From: Tetradesmus obliquus
Lineage: Eukaryota > Chlorophyta > Chlorophyceae > Sphaeropleales > Scenedesmaceae
Assembly (NCBI GenBank): GCA_030272155.1
Contig: CP126204.1
Coordinates: forward strand, 3,773,501 to 3,837,500
Length of the DNA stretch: 64,000 nucleotides
Direction of reading: 5' to 3'
Shown: positions 1 through 10,424 of the stretch, piece after piece
Layout: each line of letters opens with the position of its first letter
How positions within the stretch are numbered: the stretch's first letter is position 1
Notes under the pieces: generated by a model
The model's database searches: none
Seen by the model: only the letters and a program-made list of their open reading frames with translations
Told to the model about the DNA's origin: nothing
Made by a program: the position numbers and the translations under genes

Positions 1-3000
1 ACTCAGGGAGGGCTGGCCCCCTCCGTACCTGCAAGCAGGCGGCAGACACCACACAGCGCGACACATGCAAACGCCATATGAGGCTGATCTGAAAGCTGTG
101 GCTTGTAAATTTTGGGCCGCCGTGAACAGCTAGAACGAGGGAGCAGCTGCAAAGCTTGCAGCGCAGCAGCTCCGCCAGAGACACTTGCTGTACAACACAC
201 ACATACATAATGTACGTGTAGGTTTTCACTCACAGAGAGTTGGTTTCGCTGATGCGTATGCCCAGTCGCTCCTTAGTCCCGATGCGCTGGTAATCCTTGT
301 ACTTGCTTACGCCAAAATCCTGCAGCGGCTGACTCAGCAGCTGCGTGGCAGTTACTGTCTCATTGTTGATGTAGGGGTAGACTGCACCAGGCGGCCAACA
401 GCAGCAGCAGCAGCAGCAGCAGAAACAACAGCAGAAACAGCAGCAGAAACATTCTTCAAGTGCAAGTCCTGCAGCGGATGGATCGGCTTCTGCGCGGCAG
501 TCACGTTCTTGTTGTTGATGTAGGGGTAGACAGCGTTGCACAACAACAAACATAGCCAGCAATAGCAACAGCAACAGCAACAATGCCAGCAACATCAGTG
601 CACGGCCAAGCGAGCATGTAACAGCACTACAGCACCCGCAGCACAGGCAACGCATGCAGGTGAGATTGTGCCTGCTGCTGGAAGTACAAAACATACTGGG
701 AACACAACCAGCTGCATCGCTGACAACCGTAGCAGTTCTGCAGGAGCTGGCCGTTGCAGGTCAAACACAGTCTTGACAGTATTACAGGACTAGGGGTTTG
801 AGGTGCTCACAGTGCACGTTGAGCTCCCGCAGGTAGCACTCCTTGCCCTGGTACAGGATGCGCGCCAGCCAGCTGACGGGCTGCGTGTTGACATTGCCTG
901 CATGGCAGCAAGTCAGCAGCAGCAACAGCGGCAGACATTGTGCAGCATAAGAGGAGCAACACCTTGAGTGACTAATGTTGACCAGCGGCTGTCTGACAAA
1001 CAGCACATGAGCTTGCTGTGCCTGAGACAGTGCACACACAGACTACCGCAAACATACCACAGCTCACAGGCTCACTCCGCTCAGGCCCAGCTAGCATCTT
1101 CTTTTGCTGCCTCAGGGGTTGATTGCCCACATGTTCTTGCTGCCGCAGGCGTTGATGGCAGCGCTACCTGGTGGGACCACTACAGCTGCACCCTGCCAAA
1201 ACCGCTGGCTGTGCCACAAACCCCCCTAAATAACAATCATAACACAAGTATGACGCTCACCCCAGCCAGGGCCTGACAGCATCTTCTTGCTGCCGCAGGG
1301 GTTGATGGCCAGAGCGACTTTGTGGAACCACTGTGCATAGGCCTCAAAGCCCGCCTTCCACTTGCCATCAGAGCCCCAGCCGCCGAGGCCGTTGGGCCAG
1401 AACTCAGGCTGCAGATCATAGCATGTGCAGGAGTAAGTTGCTGTGTAAAGTTTGAAATTATCAAGCACGTGCTGAATATGTCACTGGCTGTGTCCAGCCG
1501 CCCAGACCTTTTGGCCACAACTCAGGCTGCGATCAATTGCAGGAGTTGCAGAGCGGGTTGCGTTACAACATGTTTGAGGTTTAGCATGTTTGTAGTACAT
1601 ATGTCATCGTCCATGTCCAGTCACTCAGGCCTGAGGGCCAGGCTGTATACTGCTATTGCAGTAGGTCTTGGTATTGTTATTCGTCTGTTTCTATCTTTGC
1701 AGATTTTGATTTAAGCAACATTTACTACCTTTGCTATTGTCTGTTGCATTTTTGAAACTTGCATCAAAGACACAAGCACTGCTCGCTTTGCTTGCAGGGC
1801 TCTACTGCAGCTGTTCCTGCGGCACACACGTCACTGCCCAGCTCACAGCCGATGAAGGAGTCCCCCAGGTACTTGCGCGACTGCTCCCTCGTAACTCTTC
1901 CACAAAGCATGCAGCTGCTGCCGCTAGCACTCACCTCGTTGCCGAGCTCGTAGCCAATGACCGAGTCACCCAGGTACTTGCGCGACTGCGCCATGATCTT
2001 CTGGGACATGCCAATGGAGTTCTTGGGGAACAGCGGCAGACCCAGGATGAACCTGCAGCAATAAACATCATCAGAGATTAAATAAGATAGTTTCAGGCCT
2101 CGCCAGCCATCAAGAAGCACTCGCTAGCCATCAACAATGATCCTCTGGCAAATGGTCCGCAGAGTCTGCAGCTGCGGCGGCTGTACAGAAGTGTCGCCTG
2201 TCAACGCCATCTCAACACAGGAGACATTCATAACGCTGCATTCTTGGGCCAGACTCACTCAAGGCATGCTCACCTGCAGTTGGTGGCGTCCCTGAACTTC
2301 TTGAGCGCTATCCACACGTTGTCGCCAGGCACGCGCGTCATCTTGTCCTGGCTGGCGCCCCCCACCGAAGCCCACCTCCGCTGCCACCAGCGAATCCTCA
2401 GCAACAGCATTTGCAACTCATTGCAGCCGGCTGCTTGGCACATTCTTTCACCAGCCAGCGCAGTGCTGCCCCCCAAATACTCCAAATCAACCACACATTC
2501 CGTCGTCTTTCGCACCTGCAGTTGGTTGCGTCTCTGAACTTCTTGAGCGCGATCCACACGTTGTCACCCGGCACGCGCGTCATCTTGTCCTGGCTGGCAC
2601 CCCCCACCCGCACCACAGGCGAGGGAGACAGCATCTTGAAGATGTTGGCCCACGCCTGCGGCAGCAACAGCAGCAACAGTAACAGTGCTGTAGTGCCTAT
2701 CAGGCTAGCTCGGTTGCTGGCTGCTGTCGTCACCAGGTACCTCCTGCGCACCCCATCACGGTGCATGCTGCTGCGGGCACATCACATATCCTGCCCTGCA
2801 AGCTCTTCACCATGCAATGCACTAGGCGCTTGCAGAAGCCCCATATAAAACATAACAACACATGATTGTAATCATTCAGATCACACTCACGCTGACGATG
2901 CGCTCATCGCCATAGTCGCCAACCCTCAGGTACTCGTGCGAGGTGGCAAGGAAGGTGTCAGTGACACGCCTTCCGAGTGGGCCGCTGCTGATGCTGACTG

Positions 3001-3279
3001 TTGCGGTTGGCCAGGCACCAATCGGCTTGTCCAAGTTGTACTTCTGGCTGTAGGACCACCTGGCACCCAACATACGCGCAACAGGAGCATCTGCGCCATG
3101 CTGCTGCTGCTGCTGTTCTTGCAGCTGCATGGCAGTGCTGGAGTTGAAGGCGCTGCTGGCAGCCAGAACGGCTTCATGATCCTGCTGCTGCTGTTGCTGC
3201 TGCAGTGTGGCCAGCAGGGCTTGCACCTCTGACTGGCCAGCTGGGGAGCCTGCCGGCTGGCCTGCAAGCGGCATCATAA

Positions 3280-3314
<35 letters not shown>

Positions 3315-4342
3315 GCAGCAAAGGCATGAAGCGCATGTCGTAAGCTGCTTGATTTAATTCCTGTTCAAGTCCTTCAAAGGTTTTGCCAGGTGGTGGCACG
3401 CCGGCTTGTATCGGCGGTTTTCAGCTCAGCTGAGTGCATGTGGGCGATCATTTTTTGCGTAACGACATGTCAAGCACAGGGCCGCGGTCTGTCACCTCCA
3501 CAGAAGCCCCGCTTGCAGCGCTTGCCGGCTGCGCACTGGCTTCCCTCTGGCAGCGGCGTGCAGCTGCTGCCTGCTACGCTGCTGCTGAGGTCCTGCTGCA
3601 GACATTCCATGCTGAGTCCAGCACAGGTATCTGCAAAGATCGTCAAAAAAGACAGGAAAGGAATGGGCGGTCAGGAGTGGTCAAGGTGCATGCCTGTCAG
3701 CTGTGTCGGCTGCTAGCCCAAAGGCTTCCCGTGCTCTCACGACAATGACGGCTCCAAGTAGCGCTCAACTCAGCTGAGATTTCGTATGATCAATGTGTTG
3801 GCAGACAGGCACAACTCAAATCTGGGGTGTGAACTTCATCAATGCATGTAGGGAGGCCGGGCACAGTAACGTGCTGCGAGCGACGCGGAACATATGGCAA
3901 GCACAACCCGCCATAGTTGCTGCAGTTGAACGACCTGCTGTACGCAGTACTGATAAGTCTAGCTGCTTGTGAATGCAAGTGATGATGTGGTGTAGCACGC
4001 TGCCGGGCACTCACATGATGCAGGTGACGCTTGCTGCCAGGCACTGGCAACTGCCCACTTCTCATCCCCAACTGCCTGGCTGTATGCGCTGCACAACTGG
4101 CCGTGCATGCCAGGAAGGTTCCAGCAGGGATCTGCGAAGCTTTGCGCGTCGCTGGGCGCTGCCAGCTGCTGGAGTAGCGTGGTGCCGTTCAAAGGCAGCA
4201 GCAGCAGCACTACAGCCAATGTAACTGCCACGCCTGCTGCAGTCCAGGCAGCCGTCCTAACAGTACTGCGGAAAACACTGATCTCAAGTTGGGTAGCGCC
4301 TGCGTGGGCAGTAGGGCTGCCTCTGTCCCCTTCACGCCCCAT
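1..4342 (-). CDS. Membrane-anchored GH79 (heparanase/beta-glucuronidase-like) glycoside hydrolase, 3' end outside window
   Basis: Seen: nine exons, 4342-4015, 3630-3496, 3261-2891, 2655-2516, 2052-1935, 1408-1261, 897-811, 381-234 and 28-1, all GT-AG with agreeing phases, giving 501 residues before the window ends. Residues ~28-52 form one hydrophobic segment, so a type II signal anchor with an external or lumenal catalytic domain is likely. A Cys-rich module (exons 1-2) and a Gln-rich linker (exon 3) precede the catalytic region. GH79 hallmarks are RVGGASQDK, then YELGNE joined across intron 5 to PEFWPN (acid/base Glu in NEP), and RISETNSLYGGG (nucleophile Glu). Known: GH79 enzymes hydrolyse glucuronides, including heparanase and plant arabinogalactan glucuronidases. 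Inferred: action on uronic-acid glycans of the algal wall or matrix; the substrate is unknown. The start is the first Met of the open frame. Introns carry partial exon copies, listed separately. Confidence 0.82.
455..545 (-). repeat. Acceptor-side copy of GH79 exon 8
   Basis: Upstream of the working exon (381-234), this stretch repeats the acceptor and first ~28 codons in degenerate form: VYPYINNKNVTA here against FYPYINNETVTA in the exon. It is joined to no downstream coding sequence and ends in the intron. Confidence 0.75.
1492..1545 (-). repeat. Acceptor-side copy of GH79 exon 6
   Basis: Repeats the junction at 1408 (intron end plus the codons for PEFWPNGLGGW) about 120 bp upstream, with several substitutions. 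A still weaker trace lies near 1618-1640. Confidence 0.6.
1838..1895 (-). repeat. Donor-side copy of GH79 exon 5
   Basis: Downstream of exon 5 (2052-1935) this repeats the codons for QSRKYLGDSVIGYELGNE as QSRKYLGDSFIGCELGSD. The acid/base Glu is replaced and the donor is not well kept, so this copy cannot replace the exon. Confidence 0.7.
2272..2375 (-). repeat. Donor-side copy of GH79 exon 4
   Basis: About 100 bp repeat the second half of exon 4 (2655-2516) with its donor: GGASQDKMTRVPGDNVW through RDATNCR followed by GGTGAGC. It lacks the exon's first half and acceptor. Nearly all encoded residues match, so it is a fairly recent duplication. Confidence 0.8.
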
Positions 4343-5194
4343 TTTGTTGGGTCGCCGGGTGCGCCGCCCGACTCTTCCAAGACTTTAGCAGATAATATAC
4401 AGTTTGAATGTTAATTCGACCTACTTGATGCCCCTAGTGTGCTTGCAGCGTCAGTGTTCGGTGATGGATGGTCACGGTGGAGCAGGTGCTGACAGGCGAT
4501 CGGCGAACGTCGTGAAGCAGGCATCTATCTACTCTCTGGTCGCAGTGTACCCGACTGCAGCTGCTGAGTGGAGCGAACCAGGGCGTGGCGTCAGTGTAAC
4601 TAGCGTAACCAGGAACGACAACGAAGACCATGTGACGACCCGTACATGGCGCAATTGTAAACCAGATTCGACTTCAAATATCTGCAAATGTCGTTCTTGT
4701 GTCGGGCTCTCGACCAACGCCATGTTTGCTGTATGGTAGTGAGACGAAGAAGGTCTGCTGCTTGGGCGGGAAGCTTCACTTCTGACTGATCCATCCGATA
4801 TGTTGAGGGTCGACGCATGTCCCACAACATTTTCCCAGCATTATAATTTCTTCATGCATGGATGCATAGCAGCTGTTCTCACCATGCCAGAACCAGACAT
4901 GCAGGCTGGCATCAGTTGTGGAGGCAAGCCACTGCACAGCAGACGATGCCCAGCCTGCCACCAAAAGCTCCAAGTTGCCGTGTGCACAGCAGCACAAAGA
5001 GTGCACAACCATGCACGATCATGGCTCAAGTCCTGCACCACATCAACAGTGTGGCTTGCATAAAAGCACATCAGGACAACCGCCACAACTGCTCACATAC
5101 TTGTGCTCACTGCTACTCGCCCATGACCACTATGCATCTCAACACTGTACATACGCACCCCGTGCTAGTCCTTTTTGTACATCTGTGCCTAAAA

Positions 5195-6570
5195 TCACTG
5201 CTGCGCAGCAACGCCGGTGGAGCCAAAGCCGCCTGCGCCCCTGCTGGTGTCGTCCAGGTCTTCAACCACCTCCACATCTGGCGTCACGATGCACTCCAGC
5301 ACGAGCTGTGCAATGCGGTCGCCCTTTGCCACTGCAGCAGCACCAGCAGCAGCACGAAGAAAAGACAGGCACAGGCAGCAGGAGCAGCAAAGCATCAGCA
5401 CCCCTGCATACTGTCCCAACACACACCACCCCCCTTTGAACATCTCTCTGCGGTGATCGAGCAGCCCTATCACGCCTTGCCTGCATTGATGTGCTGTGTA
5501 TCCAACATCTGCACAGTACAAACGCCCACAACGCCCGCACTGCCAGTTGCCAACAAGCACACATGCATCTTCCGTGCCATACATGCTTGCTGGCCCCGCC
5601 ACGCACCCTTGAAGTCTGTGTCGTTGTGGTTGAACAGCAGCACCAGCACCTCCCCCCGGTAGTCCTCATCGATCACGCCAGCGCCCACATCGATGAAGTG
5701 CTTTGCAGCAAGCCCGGAGCGCGGCGCAACGCGGCCGTAGGTGCCGTGTGGTACGTGGATTGCAAGGCCGGTGTGCACTGCGTACTTGCCGCGTGCTGGG
5801 ATCACGCAGTCCTCGGCACTGCAGGATTCAAAGATACACGGCAGAGGCAAATGAATAGTGAGGAAAGTCACAGTCACCCCATTCCCGGGATCACACAGTC
5901 CTCAGCACTGCAGGAGGGAAAAGTCAGGGCAGCAGCAAAGGATGCTAAACTGGGAGCATGAGAAGGGCAGCGCAAGCTGGTGAGCACTGCAGCAGCACAC
6001 TGCATGCACGCCGCGTGCTGGGACCATGCAGTCCTCAGTGCTGCAGGAAGTTCTGCAGGAATGGTAACGAGGGATAAGGTGATAACGGAGGCTTGGTATA
6101 CAACTAAATAGCAGTGGTGGTTTGTGCAGCACAATAGGGGCAGGGCAAGTAAAACTACAGCAGCAGACAGCAGTGGTGCTGAATGCGCTGTTGCGTGGCG
6201 AGCAACATGCATGTCTGCTGACACAGTGCTATAACAAAGGACACAGCGTCGATGTTGGAATGTCACGCATACTTGAGATGCATGCGTGGCTGCAGGCAGA
6301 CAGCAGTGCATGCAAGAATGCTGCCTTCAAGCACACAGCTAGTAGCGCAGCAGCGTGTGCTGCGCTGCGGCAGTTCTGCTGCTGTGTCTTCCACGTTGCC
6401 ACTGCTCACCTGGACAGATCGTAGCCGGCAGCCAGTGCAGAGCCGCGCTTGGGTGCCTGTGCGTGCTCGTTGAGCAGCTTCACTTTGAAGCTGCTCTGCT
6501 GCTGCAGGCGAGGCTGCTTTGCTGGGGGCTCCATGGAAGGCAGGTTCTCCTGTGCGCTGAGGACCTGCAT
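5195..6570 (-). CDS. DUT: Deoxyuridine triphosphatase (dUTPase)
   Basis: Converts dUTP to dUMP and pyrophosphate, keeping uracil out of DNA and supplying dUMP for dTMP synthesis; homotrimeric in this family. Three exons, 6570-6410, 5818-5607 and 5331-5195, join in phase to 169 residues. Conserved motifs appear in order: [15 protein letters not shown] (motif 1, split by intron 1), [12 protein letters not shown] (motif 2), GVIDEDYRG (motif 3, catalytic Asp), [10 protein letters not shown] (motif 4) and [10 protein letters not shown] (motif 5, nucleotide-closing tail). All key residues are present, so an active enzyme is expected. Met at 6534 would give 157 residues; neither start has an obvious organelle signal, so nuclear/cytosolic action is likely. 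Intron 1 holds two extra copies of the exon 2 acceptor junction. It diverges from the gene starting at 7416. Confidence 0.93.
5884..5914 (-). repeat. First extra copy of dUTPase exon 2 acceptor junction
   Basis: Repeats TCCTGCAG plus the codons for SAEDCVIP that begin the working exon 2 (5818), 93 bp upstream of it. The copy loses similarity after about 24 exon bases. Confidence 0.75.
6010..6048 (-). repeat. Second extra copy of dUTPase exon 2 acceptor junction
   Basis: A third version of the same junction, about 220 bp upstream of the working one: TCCTGCAG followed by codons reading [10 protein letters not shown] in place of [10 protein letters not shown]. It is a potential cryptic acceptor. 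Confidence 0.75.
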
Positions 6571-7348
6571 GGTGCGATGACGATTTGTGCGGTCTGCTGC
6601 TAAACGCTGAGTGTTCAGCGATGGCCTGTGCAGGACGCGTAGCTGTGAACTCAAGCTGGTGTTGCACTCGCAGTGGCAGCGAGCAGCAGCAAGCATACAG
6701 CAATTGCAAAGTTCTAGCAAGTCGATAGAGAGTAGTGTTATTCGGGAGGCTTGGTCGCTGTTGATGTCACGGATGAGGCACTTGGCGCTCAAACACATTC
6801 AAATGCGTGACATGACACTATCTGGACCGGTTGCGCTTCCAGAAACACGTTTTTTGCATAACAGCATCATGTTGATAGCATATTATATAACAGTCAAATT
6901 TGCACCGTTGGAGTTCGCCAATGCGAGGAGTAGGAGCTGGAAGTCGCCAGGCATTCTGTTGCCAGGTAGGTCTGGCCTGCAACGCCCTTAAACTCAACAT
7001 AAAGCTGACATTGTGCTCATAAACCACAACTTACAGGCTTATAAACCCTGTGTTGCACTTGGGGCTTGGCGACCAACACCAGCCTGCTGGCATTACTGCT
7101 GTATGCTGCTATTGTGTGCTGCTGCTGATGTGCAGGACACTGAGCATACCCAGCAGTTGAGCATTATGCAGGGAGAAGTGTCAGTCTTATTTGCAGCAAG
7201 TTCAACAGCTTACTGCGTCCCTTCTGCTGCTGGAAGAGCCGTCCTGAGCAGCTGGCCTGAAGCAGAAGTAGCACAATAAGTGGCAGCAGCAGAGGCAGCA
7301 GCAGAGGCAGCAACAGCAACACCAGCGGTGTGCACCACTGACTGCAGG

Positions 7349-7395
<47 letters not shown>

Positions 7396-7415
7396 CGCAC
7401 AAGCAGCAAGCAGCC
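6571..7415. promoter_or_regulatory. Divergent intergenic region between dUTPase and the + strand gene
   Basis: 845 bp between two divergent start codons, so it should hold both promoters. An AT-rich patch lies near 6840-6900 and a (CAG)n run at about 7351-7385. I see no other coding exon and no clear TATA box. Confidence 0.4.
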
Positions 7416-9337
7416 ATGGCGACATCAGTAACACGTGCCAAACTTGAAATGGCTGCCATGCAGCTGTGCAGCATAGCTGAGTCACCGCAGCAAGTCCTGA
7501 CTGGCGCGGCAGTCAAAAAGATAAACAACATACGCAGCGTCCTGTCGGCTGCTGCAGTAGCTGCAGCAGCCAACCCAGGTGCTGTGCAGTTGCCGCCACT
7601 CATGCACCAGTATGAGCTCGTGCAGCTTGCCAGCAGGGCAGTGACAGCTCTCCTGCAGCAGCAGCTATTTGGGGATCCGGCTGCGCTGCGGCCATTGCTG
7701 CACGGCAGCAGCAACGCGTGCGTTGCATTTGCCAGCTGCAGCTGCCTAGCTGTCAGCTTGCAGTATGCTCTGGAGTTGGCCCTCAGCATGCTCGGCCGCG
7801 GGCTAGAAGTGCGGCTGATGCTCGCAAAGCAGCTGGTGGCGGCTGGTGAGCGCTGCTGTTGCTGCCCTGTTTTTTGCACGACCTACAGCCTTGTTTATCG
7901 CGCGAGCCACTGCACATCCTCTTATGTGACCATACTCTACAGCGCGTTGTTGTGGGGCTCAACATCAGCTGATGTATTGAAGAGGAGCCGCTGCAACACC
8001 CACACAGCTGCCTGGCAGTGCTCATCACCCAGAAGTTCAATAAGCAGCCACTGCATACTCATGCTATGCATCCAAGCAGCTGCGTTGCACCAAATACATG
8101 CATCAAAACCAGCCGTATTGCACTGCTTCTTGACTAAGCATTCACAGCTCACCTCCTTGTCGGCCCTGCTCTGTTTCCTCAATGCTGTTGCCGATGCCGT
8201 GTAGGCTTCCTGCCAGCGTTTGCAACAGCTGCCGCCAGCCTTGCTGCAGCTCTGGCGCCGCCTAAAGACCCCCACCAAAAAGAGCAGCAGCAGCAGCAGC
8301 AGGATTATCCAGCAGCAGCAGCAGCAGCTGCTGCTGTCCGAGCCAGCATCTCTGCCCACAGTGCCGGGCGAGCAAATGAACAAGCCATCCGTGCAGCTGT
8401 GTGTGGCCATGCTCAGCTTGGCATATCGCGCACTGCATCAAACCAGGCAAACTGCTGTTTGGTAACACAGTGGCTCAGCTGGCCCTCCCTATGGTGCGGC
8501 TGAGCCTGGCAGCAGTCTACAGCAACGACGCACATGCTGCTCCACAAGCAGCAGCAGATGCAGCTGGTGTAGCTGGGAGTGTGGCACAGGCAGCTGGGAT
8601 GCCTGGCAGGCAGGCCGGCAGCAGGACAAGCAGCAGAAGCAGTGCCGCAGCGCATGCAGGCGCCCGCAGTAGTGCTGCAGCCACTGCTGCCGCTGCTGTT
8701 GCTGCCAGCGGCAGGATCCCGGAGCAGCAGCTGCTGCAGGTGGTGCTGGAGGCAGTGAAAGTGCTGTGCTGCGCGCTGATAGACGAAGTGCACAGTGAAG
8801 AAGTACAGGGACAGGTGACTAGGATGGTCCTGACAGACCCCAGCAGTGCTGCGCTGCAGCTGCTGCTGTCAGCGGACTTCCAGACGCTGCTGCTTGTGTG
8901 CATTGCAGCTGTGACGAAGCAGCAGCACAAGCTGCGACGCGGCAGGTCAGCCGCAACAGCAGCAGCAGCGCTGGCAGCCGCGTATGCAAGGAAGCCAGCA
9001 TGGAAGCAGCAGCAGCGACAGCAGCAGCAGCAGCAGCAGCAGCAGGAAGCACTGGCGGTGCCTGAGTGGCACCAGCAGCTGGTGTCAGGCCTGGGTTTAA
9101 CCTGCTTAACCCTGCCTTCAGCATTCCTGCAGGATGCAGAAATGGTCCAAGTGACTGAGGTGCTGCTGTGCACTGTAGCAATGGTGCTTGGGTCAAAATG
9201 CACGCTTGCAGGGGCAGCCCACATCCCACAGCGAACCTGGGTAGTAGAAATCCCAGCTGCTGCTGCTGCAGCAGCCGTGGAGGCCCTGAAAGCAGGTGCA
9301 GCAGCTGATGCCAGCAGCAGCAGCAGCAGCAGCAACA

Positions 9338-9376
<39 letters not shown>

Positions 9377-9837
9377 CAGGAGCGGGGTCAGTGCTGCACT
9401 TGTGCTGTCCTCTGATCCAGCAGCAGCTTGTGCTGCCGCTGCTGCTGACTGCAGTCGAGCTGCAAGCGCTGCTGTGTGATGCTCAGCTGTCGTGCAGCAT
9501 CCTACCCTGCATGGCGGCTGCAGTCAAGATCTGGTCAAACCTTGAGCAGCAGCAGCAGCAGGGCGCCGGAAAGGCGGCTATGCAAAGGGTTTTGGCAGAT
9601 TCTGGGCTGCTGCCGCAGCTGCTGCACCTACTAGGGCCGGCACTGCTGTTTGCTGCTCGGGAGGCTGATAACCGCAAGTTTGGCGACGCAGTGGTGATGA
9701 GGTATGGGGAGCTAGTGCTGCAAGCGGCAGCAGCAGGTGTGGCACTTGTTCGAGGCAGGTGGCAGATGTTGATGTGTATGGCTTTTGTGATGAGCAAGGA
9801 TTTGCGTTGGGCCTGTCAATTCAACAGGACTGAGTAG
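7416..9837 (+). CDS. Unrecognised Ala/Gln/Ser-rich protein
   Basis: Exon 1 runs from ATG at 7416 to a clean donor at 7845 (GCTG followed by GTGAGC) and encodes ~143 residues of mostly helical, Ala/Leu-rich sequence. A second exon probably begins after an AG at 8238 in matching phase and reads through KPSVQLCVAMLSLAYRAL to about 8458. A long open frame from ~8466 to the stop at 9835-9837 looks genuine but lies in another frame, so an intron or base error near 8460 is unresolved. Low-complexity runs (poly-Gln ~9010-9050, poly-Ser ~9315-9380) interrupt hydrophobic helices, which could be armadillo/HEAT-like, but I find no diagnostic motif. No signal peptide. Function unknown. Confidence 0.55.
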
Positions 9838-10424
9838 AAGTGTTACCTGTTGTGTGTTTCTTGTACATCTGTGGACCCTGTGTTCATGTATGTACTTGCT
9901 CAGCATGAACACTTAACATATGAATGCTTGTCCGCATTGGTCCTGCCTTCTTGGGATCAAAATTCTGCTCATTTGACTTGAAAGGTGCCAACACCTACAT
10001 GCAACCTCCTTCTTCCTTCTCTTCAACCACTGAATGCTTTACTTCTTTAATGTATGCCGCGCCGCAGCTGGGCCAGAAGCGCTGGCAGCAGCAATGCAGC
10101 AGCAGCCAGGCTTCAGCTGACACATATTGCAGCTTATGTTGTGACTGAAAAGGTTACATGATGAGGAAAAAAATCTGATAGTGATTATTTGCATGTCTAC
10201 GCACTGTAGCATGGTGTACTTGTGATGTTGTGCCTTTTTTCAAACAGGCATTTGTGCAATGTTCAAAGTTACCAGTGCCGCAAACCGCATGGTGAGCATC
10301 GCCGGGTCACCTACTGTGACGGACATGGAAATATCTTGTCTGCGTCAATTGATGCTGCAAGGTGTTACACAAGGTTGCAATATCCCAAAGCACCTCATGT
10401 GCCAAGCCAAGGCTACAACCACAC
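9838..10424. other. Convergent intergenic region
   Basis: 3' ends of the 7416-9837 gene and of the C1A-LysM-LRR gene meet here. I see no coding exon. Confidence 0.4.
10365..10369 (-). terminator. Candidate TGTAA polyadenylation signal of the C1A-LysM-LRR gene
   Basis: TGTAA, the usual green-algal polyadenylation signal, lies 56 bases after the stop codon at 10425-10427 on the minus strand. Confidence 0.45.
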
